Positions 1 through 6,647 of a stretch of 64,000 nt of DNA are shown here, piece by piece. The DNA lies in IMG/VR virus record IMGVR_UViG_3300008266_000038, positions 1-64,000 of that record; one strand, given 5' to 3'. Made by a program: the position numbers and the translations under genes. Source of the DNA: a virus. The notes beneath the pieces were generated by a model, which was not told the origin of the DNA, did not search any database, and saw nothing but the letters and a program-made list of their open reading frames with translations. Numbering within the stretch: the stretch's first letter is position 1; each line of letters starts with the position of its first letter.

Positions 1-2
1 CC

Positions 3-215
3 GAATGTGGCGATAAGTCAAAACCACTGTTAGATGAAGTTTCTTTCAGCGTTGGAACTTACTCAATTATAAATGATAATACGCCTAAATATTGCCATTG
101 GAGTGAAGGATTAAAAATGGTAATTAGCAAAAACGGTGTCACAATTAAACTAAATAGCGATGAAATTCAAGAATTAGTAAAATCACTTCCGAGAACTATT
201 GGCGGTTCTTACTGA
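3..215 (+). CDS. Hypothetical protein, 5'-truncated by the window edge
   Basis: This frame is open from the window edge and codes for the last 70 residues of a small protein ending KSLPRTIGGSY. I do not recognise the family. The right-hand box of a preceding attC-like element (GTTAGAT at 29-35) lies inside the reading frame, as it does for other genes of this array, so the start codon probably sits just outside the window within the element. The stop lies 6 bases before the complementary box ATCTAAC (222-228). Confidence 0.55.
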   Translation, partial: ECGDKSKPLLDEVSFSVGTYSIINDNTPKYCHWSEGLKMVISKNGVTIKLNSDEIQELVKSLPRTIGGSY

Positions 216-221
216 AATTTC

Positions 222-421
222 ATCTAACGTTCTCCAGCTTGTTGCAGTTGCAAATTATTAACTAAACATTACAAAAATTATGAACAGTACTGAACTACTA
301 AACGAAATTAAAAAACAATTAGAACTATTAAAACATAAAGGTTATGATAAAAATAGTTTTAAAAGCGGTTACCTTTTAGGATATGCCAAAGCCTTGCAAT
401 TGCAAAAAACTGGTGTTATAA
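222..421 (+). repeat. attC-like element A
   Basis: The left box is ATCTAAC (222-228) and the right box GTTATAA (415-421). The arms pair imperfectly: GTTGCAGTTGCAA near 241 with TTGCAATTGCAA near 396, and CCAG near 233 with CTGG near 410. The left arm carries about four extra bases after AAC, giving the asymmetric extrahelical bases typical of attC sites. At 200 bp it is the longest of the five, because its central part has become the start of the next gene. Confidence 0.6.
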
Positions 422-523
422 AATCGTTTTTTTTGTAACTCAGAAATCATATTAGAAGGAACTTGCGCTAATCAATGTAGTTGGTGTAAAAATTACGAAT
501 CTAATCAAAAAAATGTTTTATAA
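280..523 (+). pseudogene. Small phage-type protein gene with a frameshift in a T8 run
   Basis: The frame from ATG 280 codes for 52 residues and stops at 438, just after a run of eight T (427-434). If the run were seven T, the frame would continue through CNSEIILEGTCANQCSWC and end at TAA 521-523, giving about 80 residues with three cysteines. The continuation has clean coding character and its stop coincides exactly with the next element's left box. The gene is therefore either broken by a +1 slip, read by slippage, or affected by a sequencing error in the homopolymer. Function is unknown; the cysteine-rich end could bind metal. Confidence 0.6.
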
Positions 524-639
524 CGTTCCCTCGCTTGGCTTAGTGCCGAGTTATGAAAACTAAATTTAATCATTAAAATAAAACGTAATGAAAAACGATA
601 TAAACGAAAATAAGGCATTGAGCCAAACGAGTGTTACAA
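518..639 (+). repeat. attC-like element B
   Basis: The left box is TTATAAC (518-524) and the right box GTTACAA (633-639). The arms CTCGCTTGGCTTAGTGCC and GGCATTGAGCCAAACGAG pair with a few mismatches. The next gene starts inside it at 588, so the pairing arm also encodes protein. Confidence 0.65.
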
Positions 640-854
640 GCAGTTTTTTTGATTTTGACCATTGGAATAAATGTAATGCTTTATGGAAAGTATCCCCGCA
701 TCATTATTCTAATAATTTAGTAATTATTGAATACACTGGTACAAGTAAAATGAGAATTTCTGTTTGTGTAGAAAAAAACGAATTTGAATCAGGATTAAAT
801 AAATTTTGGGCAGAATTTAAACGCCAAAGTGAGAATAACGCAATGCGTAATTAA
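588..854 (+). CDS. Cassette-borne hypothetical protein (88 aa)
   Basis: A small soluble protein of unknown family, rich in Asn, aromatic and charged residues. The ATG at 588 lies within attC-like element B, so the first ~18 codons overlap the right arm of the repeat. This arrangement recurs at 280 and 1762. The stop at 854 is 7 bases before the next left box. A recombination event in the right box of the element would split the gene; one in the left box would carry it intact. Confidence 0.6.
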   Translation: MKNDINENKALSQTSVTSSFFDFDHWNKCNALWKVSPHHYSNNLVIIEYTGTSKMRISVCVEKNEFESGLNKFWAEFKRQSENNAMRN

Positions 855-860
855 AATTGC

Positions 861-978
861 TTGTAACGTTCTCCAGCTTGTAGTCAGTAGCTTGAAATCG
901 GAACGATTTTAAAGCAATGACAAAAGCTAAATATCAAATGAAATACTAACAAGCTATTGCTACAAACTGGTGTTAATA
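861..978 (+). repeat. attC-like element C
   Basis: The left box is TTGTAAC (861-867) and the right box GTTAATA (972-978). The arms CCAGCTTGTAGTCAGTAGC and GCTATTGCTACAAACTGG pair well. The spacer between the arms is AT-rich and contains no gene. The box pairing with the preceding unit extends to ten bases (TGCTTGTAAC against GTTACAAGCA). Confidence 0.7.
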
Positions 979-1001
979 GCAGGCTTTAAAACATAAAGGT
1001 T

Positions 1002-1262
1002 ATGTCAAAAGAATTTAAAGGAACAAAAGGACAATGGGAATTAATAGGTAATGAAATTCATTGTAATAATTTATTAGTTGGCTATGCTACAAATTCATTT
1101 TTTAAAAACTCAACAAATGATACAGAAGCGAAATCAAATGCCTTACTAATGTCAAAAGCACCTGAAATGCTTGAAGCTTTACAATTTTTTGTAAATAATA
1201 ATATGCTTTCAGTTATTGGAGAAGAAGTAGCGGAAAGATTAATCAACGAAATATTGGAATAA
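1002..1262 (+). CDS. Phage-type 'APEMLEAL' small protein in a cassette
   Basis: An 86-residue protein beginning KGTKGQWELIGNEI and containing NALLMSKAPEMLEALQ near residues 46-61. That combination is, from memory, a recurring small-protein family in tailed phages and prophages, of unknown function. Here the start lies 23 bases downstream of element C's right box, so the gene is intact in either reading of the cassette boundaries. Finding phage-type cargo suggests the array circulates among phages rather than being a plain chromosomal integron. Confidence 0.7.
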   Translation: MSKEFKGTKGQWELIGNEIHCNNLLVGYATNSFFKNSTNDTEAKSNALLMSKAPEMLEALQFFVNNNMLSVIGEEVAERLINEILE

Positions 1263-1268
1263 GCTTGC

Positions 1269-1402
1269 TATTAACGTTCGACGGCTATACGATGGTTGGG
1301 ATTAAGTAAGCCGTAATTTTTCCGATTAACACAAATTATCCCGACACAAAACAGAATTTAAATTAAACAATTAACCCAACTATTGTATAACCGTTGTTAT
1401 AT
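1269..1402 (+). repeat. attC-like element D
   Basis: The left box is TATTAAC (1269-1275) and the right box GTTATAT (1396-1402). The arms GACGGCTATACGATGGTTGGG and CCCAACTATTGTATAACCG pair with few mismatches. The 134-bp element carries no open frame of its own. Confidence 0.7.
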
Positions 1403-1425
1403 GATGGCTTTTTATTCAAAAAATT

Positions 1426-1686
1426 ATGAGTGAATTTAAAAAATTTAGAAGAAAACAGATTGCGGAAATAAGAGAAGTTACAGAAGCAGATATAAAACAA
1501 TATTCTGAAAAAGATTATATAAGCATATTTGGATGGCAATATGTGGTTTCTATATCTTCTGCTGATTTAGAAAAAGGAAGTCCTAAAATTGGCGATATGA
1601 TTGCAAGAAACCCAATAGACCACAATGACCAATGGTTAATTGAAGAAAAATACTTCAAAGATAATTTTGAGCAGTTAGTTGAGTAA
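1426..1686 (+). CDS. Phage-type small protein in a cassette
   Basis: An 86-residue protein with the segment SISSADLEKGSPKIGDMIA followed by RNPIDHNDQWLIEEKYF. I associate this pattern with a widespread small phage/prophage protein of unknown function. The start lies 23 bases after element D's right box and the stop 6 bases before element E's left box, the same tight packing as its neighbours. Confidence 0.7.
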   Translation: MSEFKKFRRKQIAEIREVTEADIKQYSEKDYISIFGWQYVVSISSADLEKGSPKIGDMIARNPIDHNDQWLIEEKYFKDNFEQLVE

Positions 1687-1692
1687 GCTATC

Positions 1693-1822
1693 ATATAACG
1701 TTTACAGCTTTGCGAGGTTGGGATTAAACCATCCAAATCATTAAATTAATAAATTAACATTATGACACAGAAAAAACATTCCGATATTACCGAAACCCAA
1801 TCTTGCAAAACTGGTGTTACAG
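1693..1822 (+). repeat. attC-like element E
   Basis: The left box is ATATAAC (1693-1699) and the right box GTTACAG (1816-1822). The arms CAGCTTTGCGAGGTTGGG and CCCAATCTTGCAAAACTG pair imperfectly. The methyltransferase start codon (1762) and its first 20 codons lie inside. The complementary box CTGTAAC followed by GTT, expected at the end of this last unit, is not found downstream. Confidence 0.65.
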
Positions 1823-2655
1823 GAAGTACGGGTATTAATGTAGTATCTCTTTTTAATGGTATGGGAACTTTACGACAAGCATTTCACAATTTAGGAATAC
1901 AAGTAAATAACTACTATTCAAGCGAAATTAAAACCTATGCTATAAAATTACAACAACATCATTTTCCTGATGTGATACAAGTCGGAGATATTAGAAATTG
2001 GAGAGAATGGGATATTGATTGGAGTAGTATTGATTTTATTGGAAGCGGAAGCCCTTGCCAAGATTTAAGTTCTTCTGGTAAAAGAGGTGGAATAAATGCT
2101 GATAATAGTGGTTTGTTTTGGATATTTATTGAAATATTAGAACATTGCAAAAAGTTAAATCCAAATGTGAAATTTTTACAAGAAAATGTAGGAAGTGCAA
2201 GAAAAAAAGACATTGGAATAATGAGTAGGGCATTAGGTTTATATCCGTCAAGAATTGATAGTAGTTTAATAACCGCACAATTAAGAGATAGATATTACTG
2301 GACAAATATTAGAACTAAAGAAAGTATGTTTGATGTTGTTTCGGATATTCCACAACCTAAAGACAAAGGAATAAAACTACAAGACATATTAACTGATGGA
2401 TTTACAACAAGAGAAAAAAGTAAAACTTTATTAGAGCGTAGGAGTTTTTGCTACATTGATGAATTTTCAGATAATGCTCAAAGGTTTCTAAAAACACGAG
2501 AAAAGTTTGGAGTTATTGTAATTCATTTAGATAACGGATTAATGAGAACAGTAAACAAAGTAGAAATGTGTAGGTTGCAGGGATTTCCTGATGATTATTG
2601 TGATATTTTAAACGAAGATAAAGCACAATCGTTATTAGGGGATGGATGGACGTAG
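1762..2655 (+). CDS. DNA cytosine-5 methyltransferase, C-terminally short
   Basis: It transfers a methyl group from S-adenosylmethionine to C5 of cytosine in a specific DNA sequence. Visible motifs are the SAM-binding SLFNGMGT (residues 29-36), catalytic SPCQ (97-100), ENV (142-144), a QLRDRYYWTN block (173-182) and CRLQGFPDD (270-278). The overall style, including the YYWTN block, resembles Dnmt3-like phage enzymes more than M.HhaI-type ones. The recognition region (about 183-265) is short. The protein stops at LGDGWT, whereas relatives usually continue with a VDVI-type helix that closes the fold, so about 10-15 residues may be missing. It could still be active. No cognate restriction enzyme is nearby. 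It is the last gene of the cassette array. Confidence 0.85.
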   Translation: MTQKKHSDITETQSCKTGVTGSTGINVVSLFNGMGTLRQAFHNLGIQVNNYYSSEIKTYAIKLQQHHFPDVIQVGDIRNWREWDIDWSSIDFIGSGSPCQDLSSSGKRGGINADNSGLFWIFIEILEHCKKLNPNVKFLQENVGSARKKDIGIMSRALGLYPSRIDSSLITAQLRDRYYWTNIRTKESMFDVVSDIPQPKDKGIKLQDILTDGFTTREKSKTLLERRSFCYIDEFSDNAQRFLKTREKFGVIVIHLDNGLMRTVNKVEMCRLQGFPDDYCDILNEDKAQSLLGDGWT

Positions 2656-2677
2656 TAAACAATCAACAAAATAAACT

Positions 2678-2938
2678 ATGGAAATTACCACATTATACAA
2701 ATATGGATTAGAGTATAAAGGTGTTTTATATGGTTGGAAAGATAAAAAACTATATCGATTACCATACATAAAAGATAAGCGCTCTTATAGTCTTTTAGAA
2801 ATTAATTTTTATTGTTATAAATCCACTTTAGTCGCTAATATTCAAAGAACGAAGCTAACAATGAATCGTATTAAAAGTTTAACCAAAGAAATAAATATAG
2901 AACTTGATTCTTATGTTTTTTCTGATATGCCATTTTAA
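2678..2938 (+). CDS. Small protein upstream of the integrase (86 aa)
   Basis: A basic protein with TLYKYGLEYKGVLYGWKDKK and RLPYIKDKR near the N terminus and MNRIKSLTKE later. Similar short proteins accompany integrases in Bacteroidota prophages as far as I recall. The function is unknown; a recombination-directionality or DNA-binding role would be a guess. It ends 2 bases before the integrase start and is very probably co-transcribed with it. Confidence 0.7.
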   Translation: MEITTLYKYGLEYKGVLYGWKDKKLYRLPYIKDKRSYSLLEINFYCYKSTLVANIQRTKLTMNRIKSLTKEINIELDSYVFSDMPF

Positions 2939-2940
2939 TT

Positions 2941-4191
2941 ATGAATATCAAATTTAATTTAACCAAAAACAAAAAGAACTATAAAGTTTCGGTAAGAGTT
3001 TACTACAAAAACTTTGATGTTTCTTTAAATCTTGATTTGTTTGCTTTTTCAGATGAGGAGTGGGACTTTTCTTGTGAAACTTTTCGTGATAATCTAGAAG
3101 CTAACGAGAAACTTTTAGAACTAAAATCTACAATTCTAAAAAGATACAATCGAGATTTTACCAAAGGTGTCCTTATAAATAAATCTTGGCTTCAGGAAAT
3201 AGTAAAAGAAGTTTTTGATCGCCCAACAAATGAAGTAGCTTTAATCAATAACGACAAAGATATTTACTTTGTAGATTTTGCTAATTATTGGCTTGAAACT
3301 TCTGCTGATTTATGGAAGACTTCTCCAAAAGAAACAATGTCGAAATTGGTTAAAAGTCAGTATCAAAAGTTTGTTGATATTTTCGCTGATTTCCAATCTG
3401 AAAAAAAAGTTAGATATACTTTGTATGGTTTAACTCAAGATGATGTCTATGAGTTCGTGAATTGGCTTGAGGAAGACGATTATAATTCAGCTACGATTGA
3501 AAGAAACATAGGCAGGCTTAAATTCTTTTTAAATAGAAGTGCTGAAATGTCGCTAAAAGTTTCACAAGTAAGAAATCAGCGAATATACATAGACAAAGAA
3601 TCATCAGAAGTAGAATCAGTTTATTTGAATGAAGAAGAAATACAGAAAATCTACAATTTAGATTTGAGTCACGATTTTGAATTAGATAATGCGCGCGACA
3701 ATTTAATTATTTCATGTTTTAGCGGACTTCGTGTATCTGATTTGATGACAGGATTAAATACTGATAACATTAAAGAGGGGTTTATTTCTGTTAAAACAAA
3801 GAAGACTAAAACTTTTGTTACAATTCCAGTTCATAAAATGGTAGAATCAATTTTACGCAAGAGATTTGGTCAGTTACCAAAAAAGACTACTACGTTTGAA
3901 TACAACCGATTGATTCGAATTGTATGTCAGTTAGCTGAAATAGATAATCAAATACTTGCTAAGGTATGGAATCCATCGAAAAAGCGTAAAGAGATTAAAT
4001 ACGTAAAGAAATACGAAGCTATAAGTAGTCACGTAGGTCGTAAAAGTCTAGCGTCTAATCTTTATGGTAAGGTGCCAAATGAAGTTTTAACTTCTATATG
4101 CGGTTGGGCTTCAGAAGAACTCCTACTTCATTATAACAAGACTTCTAAAAAAGAATACGCAGAACAATTAAAAACTTTTTGGAACAAATAA
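2941..4191 (+). CDS. int: Tyrosine recombinase / phage integrase
   Basis: A site-specific recombinase of the tyrosine family, 416 residues, typical of Bacteroidota phage and conjugative-element integrases and longer than IntI integron integrases. The N-terminal ~100 residues resemble an arm-type DNA-binding domain, residues ~110-210 a SAM-like core-binding domain, and the rest the catalytic domain. Catalytic residues visible: Arg264 in SGLRVSD, a Lys around 285-290, His364 and Arg367 in SSHVGRKS, Trp389 in CGWAS, and Tyr398 in LLHYNK. It would integrate and excise the phage. Its position next to the attC-like array raises the question whether it also acts there. It ends in a shared bidirectional terminator. 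Confidence 0.92.
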   Translation: MNIKFNLTKNKKNYKVSVRVYYKNFDVSLNLDLFAFSDEEWDFSCETFRDNLEANEKLLELKSTILKRYNRDFTKGVLINKSWLQEIVKEVFDRPTNEVALINNDKDIYFVDFANYWLETSADLWKTSPKETMSKLVKSQYQKFVDIFADFQSEKKVRYTLYGLTQDDVYEFVNWLEEDDYNSATIERNIGRLKFFLNRSAEMSLKVSQVRNQRIYIDKESSEVESVYLNEEEIQKIYNLDLSHDFELDNARDNLIISCFSGLRVSDLMTGLNTDNIKEGFISVKTKKTKTFVTIPVHKMVESILRKRFGQLPKKTTTFEYNRLIRIVCQLAEIDNQILAKVWNPSKKRKEIKYVKKYEAISSHVGRKSLASNLYGKVPNEVLTSICGWASEELLLHYNKTSKKEYAEQLKTFWNK

Positions 4192-4204
4192 AATTTAAAC
4201 ATAA

Positions 4205-4234
4205 AAAAACCACTAAATTTAATTAGTGGTTTTT
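4205..4234. terminator. Bidirectional terminator between integrase and SGNH gene
   Basis: The stem AAACCACTAA / TTAGTGGTTT (4207-4216 and 4223-4232) is flanked by A and T runs on both sides. It can end the integrase transcript and the converging minus-strand transcript. Confidence 0.85.
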
Positions 4235-4238
4235 GCTT

Positions 4239-4904
4239 TTATTGTATTTCTTGAATTATTTTGTTGGCTATAAATTCCATTCCTAAATCGTTTGGATGAC
4301 AACCAATTCCACTATCTTGATATTCTTCCCAAGCAAAATATTGGTTTTGGTTTATCATTTGTGAAACATCAACAAAAATATAGTTTCTCTCTTCACAAAG
4401 CTCTTTCATCATTAAATCTTTTTGATGTTCTTGTGTGTAAATACCATTCTCATCTTGAACGTATTCAGCCCATACTGTTGAAACTATAATTATTTTTGAT
4501 GAAAAGTTTTCGCAATATTCACACAAATCTCTTAGCCTTTGTTTAAATCCTTCTCTTCTACTATTACCTACGTTTTCCCCTACTTTTATTATAATATAAT
4601 CGTAATAATTTGTAGTTGGTGGTATTATTTCTTGAAAATTATAATCGTTGTTAGCTTCCCAAAAATACATACTTTTACGATCTAAAATTTCTGCATTTGT
4701 ACTTTTTTTAACAAGGTTACAGAAATCTTTATCAGGTGATGAAGCAGCCATTCCCCAATTGCCGGTCCATTCTCCAACTGGTGGATGAATTGTTATTGAG
4801 TTACCTAAAACTAATATTTTTGGTTTTGTAACTTCTTTTGTTTCGACTTCATTATCGCATGAAAACAAAGTTGTTGCTAATAATATTAATAATAATTTTT
4901 TCAT
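4239..4904 (-). CDS. SGNH/GDSL-family hydrolase lipoprotein
   Basis: The N terminus is a lipoprotein signal peptide with lipobox LFSC (Cys16), so the protein should be anchored in the cell envelope. The mature part has SGNH blocks: VLGNSIT (Ser36 as nucleophile, Asn instead of the usual Asp of GDS), KVGEN near the middle, and GCHPND (His203) at the end. Such enzymes remove acyl groups from lipids, polysaccharides or peptidoglycan. It lies outside the structural genes on the opposite strand to the integrase, the usual place for lysogenic-conversion genes. A role in changing the host surface, for example against superinfection, is plausible but unproven. It starts 3 bases after the stop of the secreted protein at 4908. 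Confidence 0.8.
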   Translation of the reverse strand: MKKLLLILLATTLFSCDNEVETKEVTKPKILVLGNSITIHPPVGEWTGNWGMAASSPDKDFCNLVKKSTNAEILDRKSMYFWEANNDYNFQEIIPPTTNYYDYIIIKVGENVGNSRREGFKQRLRDLCEYCENFSSKIIIVSTVWAEYVQDENGIYTQEHQKDLMMKELCEERNYIFVDVSQMINQNQYFAWEEYQDSGIGCHPNDLGMEFIANKIIQEIQ

Positions 4905-4907
4905 GGT

Positions 4908-5354
4908 TTATTGCTCTAATAGTGAAAGTTTAGATAAGATTTCATCAGCCAAAAGCTTTGCTTGTTTTTTGCTAATTGTAGTGTATTTTTGTTGTCTAGC
5001 ATCCATTATGTAAATTGATTCGTTAAAATCGTACAATGCAAAAGAATATGCTTTATCTGTGTATGTTACTTCGATTCCTTTTTCTTTGTTCGAAAATTCA
5101 ATTAACTTTTCAGCAAAAACTTTTAGTTCTTCTTTGTTGGAAATAAATACAGAACCTAAGTCTGTAATATGTCGGTACTTTTGATTTTGGTAACTATAAT
5201 AGAAGTAGGTTGTTGTTCCGGAACTTCTAATTAGCTGAGTGATTTCATAACCTAATTTGCTTTTAAATAGAGTTTTTCTTTCTACTGTTTCCTGAGCAAA
5301 AATGTTAGTTGATAATGTGATTAACATTGCGAATAATAAAACTGCTTTTTTCAT
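4908..5354 (-). CDS. Secreted protein of unknown function (148 aa)
   Basis: It begins with a clear Sec signal peptide (MKKAVLLFAMLITLSTNIFA, cleavage likely after ...IFAQ). The mature protein is about 125 residues, rich in Lys, Tyr and Ser, with no motif I recognise. It is followed 3 bases later by the SGNH lipoprotein gene, so the two probably form an envelope-directed pair. Both are candidates for proteins expressed by the lysogen. Confidence 0.75.
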   Translation of the reverse strand: MKKAVLLFAMLITLSTNIFAQETVERKTLFKSKLGYEITQLIRSSGTTTYFYYSYQNQKYRHITDLGSVFISNKEELKVFAEKLIEFSNKEKGIEVTYTDKAYSFALYDFNESIYIMDARQQKYTTISKKQAKLLADEILSKLSLLEQ

Positions 5355-5387
5355 TTGATTAAAATTTAATTGATTACTATTTTGTTT

Positions 5388-5774
5388 TTAATTTGGTACT
5401 ACGAATGTTTTTTGTGTAAAGAAGTAGCTGTCTTCGTATTTAACTTTACTCCCTTTTTTTGAGTAACGTTTTGGATCTTGATAATCTCTTTTGAATAATA
5501 CTTTGTGTTCGTGGTAGATTGGATTGCCTAAAACATCTACTCCTATCTGGAATTGCAAATGTCTTTCATCAAGTCTATTGTTGATGCTTTCTACTTTGTT
5601 AGAATTGATTTCTAATTGCTTTACCATTTTGTATAGTTCGGGTTGTTGGTGTTTCCAACCGTTTCTGAAAGTTTCAACGAGTTCCGAAGTAATAGGTTTA
5701 TCAGGATGTCGTTTTTGAACTTGAGTTATCAATCTATCGATTAAGTCGTCAAATTGTGGGATTTTACTTTTCAT
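5388..5774 (-). CDS. Hypothetical protein (128 aa)
   Basis: A charged, probably soluble protein. The N-terminal part (FDDLIDRLITQVQKRHP) looks helical, residues ~50-75 may form a short coiled coil, and the basic C-terminal third contains KRDYQDPKRYSKKGSK. No family recognised. Its start overlaps the end of the preceding gene by 11 bases. Confidence 0.65.
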   Translation of the reverse strand: MKSKIPQFDDLIDRLITQVQKRHPDKPITSELVETFRNGWKHQQPELYKMVKQLEINSNKVESINNRLDERHLQFQIGVDVLGNPIYHEHKVLFKRDYQDPKRYSKKGSKVKYEDSYFFTQKTFVVPN

Positions 5775-5979
5775 CTTCTTGAATTTTAATTAGTTCTTTA
5801 GCGATGTTTACCGAATGTCTTCCAAGGCTTTCATCAAGATAACCTGTGTTTTTGTAAACTATTAACGCGTGAGTTATTTTTTCTCTATTTACGCGCTTTA
5901 AATAAAGTGGTTGAATACTTTTATCTATTTGTTTAAAAGCTTCTGTAGATTCGATTTCTTGTGTTGAAATTACTTCCAT
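5764..5979 (-). CDS. Hypothetical protein (71 aa)
   Basis: A small charged protein, mostly helical by composition, of unknown family. It overlaps the next gene by 11 bases, which suggests translational coupling. The intergenic sequence upstream (about 5980-6028) carries one copy of the recurrent TGAAAGTTT motif. Confidence 0.6.
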   Translation of the reverse strand: MEVISTQEIESTEAFKQIDKSIQPLYLKRVNREKITHALIVYKNTGYLDESLGRHSVNIAKELIKIQEDEK

Positions 5980-6028
5980 AAGTATTTGATTTTGTTTTTA
6001 AATTTTGCTAAAATTAGTGAAAGTTTTA

Positions 6029-6292
6029 CTAAAATCCCAAATCTATATCCAAGCCTTTGAAAATTCTAGCTATCGTAATAAACTGAACTTCTTCGCTTAG
6101 CCCTCTTTCAATAAGTGAAATTGCTTTCTTTTGATGAGGTGATTGAAAAGATTTTACTGATAATTCTTCAAGAGAAAGATTTTGTTTTCTTCTTTCTGTG
6201 TTGATATATTCTCCAAGATTTTTCATCGTTTTTCTTTCTGTAAACGATAACTTGCTTTGTTTTTTAGTGGCTTTTTGCTTTGTGTTTTCCAT
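6029..6292 (-). CDS. XRE-family helix-turn-helix protein
   Basis: Residues ~27-85 (GEYINTERRKQNLSLEELS ... AISLIERGLSE ... FKGLDIDLGF) have the pattern of a Cro/CI-type HTH with an unusual SFQSPHQKKA insertion before the recognition helix. A Lys/Gln-rich N-terminal tail precedes it. It is the first of three adjacent regulators of this type and a candidate lysogeny control protein. A 23-base stretch encoding NTKQKAT near its start recurs in the gene at 7976. Confidence 0.75.
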   Translation of the reverse strand: MENTKQKATKKQSKLSFTERKTMKNLGEYINTERRKQNLSLEELSVKSFQSPHQKKAISLIERGLSEEVQFITIARIFKGLDIDLGF

Positions 6293-6369
6293 AATTTTAG
6301 CAGAATAAAAAGTAATACAATAATGATAATATAATCAAGTTAATGATTCGGTAAATTGTTATTTCGTAC

Positions 6370-6621
6370 TTAGGGTTTATTTTTAATTTTTTCATCTCTT
6401 TCTTTTTTTGTTAGTTTTACAATGTACTTGCCTGGTTCTTCATCTAGCCAATGACAAAGTTTGAAGAAGGTGTCTAATGCGATTACATAACCTTTGCCAA
6501 CTTTCCAAATAGTTCTTCGGCTTGTTTTTATTTTAGCAGCAAGATAGTCTTGTGATTTATCCACTTTGTTAAGTTTTACCCTAATATCTTTGTAAAGCTT
6601 TTCGTTGTCTAGTTTATACAT
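6370..6621 (-). CDS. Cro/CI-like HTH protein (83 aa)
   Basis: The sequence KVDKSQDYLAAKIKTSRRT followed by LDTFFKLCHWLDEEPGKYI matches a minimal XRE-type HTH without a dimerisation or cleavage domain, so it resembles Cro more than a RecA-cleavable repressor. The leader just upstream contains AAACTTTCA (6638-6646 on the plus strand), then an AT-rich stretch and AAATTTGAAAT immediately before the ATG, a leader shared with the gene at 7374. Confidence 0.75.
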   Translation of the reverse strand: MYKLDNEKLYKDIRVKLNKVDKSQDYLAAKIKTSRRTIWKVGKGYVIALDTFFKLCHWLDEEPGKYIVKLTKKERDEKIKNKP

Positions 6622-6647
6622 ATTTCAAATTTGAGTTAAACTTTCAC

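Larger units (their letters stand above)
1..2660 (+). mobile_element. attC-like gene-cassette array
   Basis: Six small transcription units run in one direction and are separated by five imperfect inverted-repeat elements. Each element begins with TAACGTT and ends with GTGTTA or TTGTTAT. Within every complete unit the heptamer at the left (for example GTTACAA) is the exact reverse complement of the heptamer at the right (TTGTAAC). That is the signature expected of integron cassettes, whose two half-boxes come from one folded attC. No IntI-type integrase is visible. The nearest recombinase is the phage-type enzyme at 2941. Two of the cargo proteins look like common phage accessory proteins. The last unit, with the methyltransferase, lacks its expected right-hand box (CTGTAACGTT) in this window. 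Calling it integron-like is inference; the repeats themselves are plain in the sequence. Confidence 0.65.

Noticed and set aside
2941-4191. Integrase as an integron integrase (IntI)
   Set aside because: It is about 80 residues longer than IntI proteins, has an arm-binding N-terminal domain and lacks any IntI-specific insertion I can recognise; the Bacteroidota phage-integrase type fits better.
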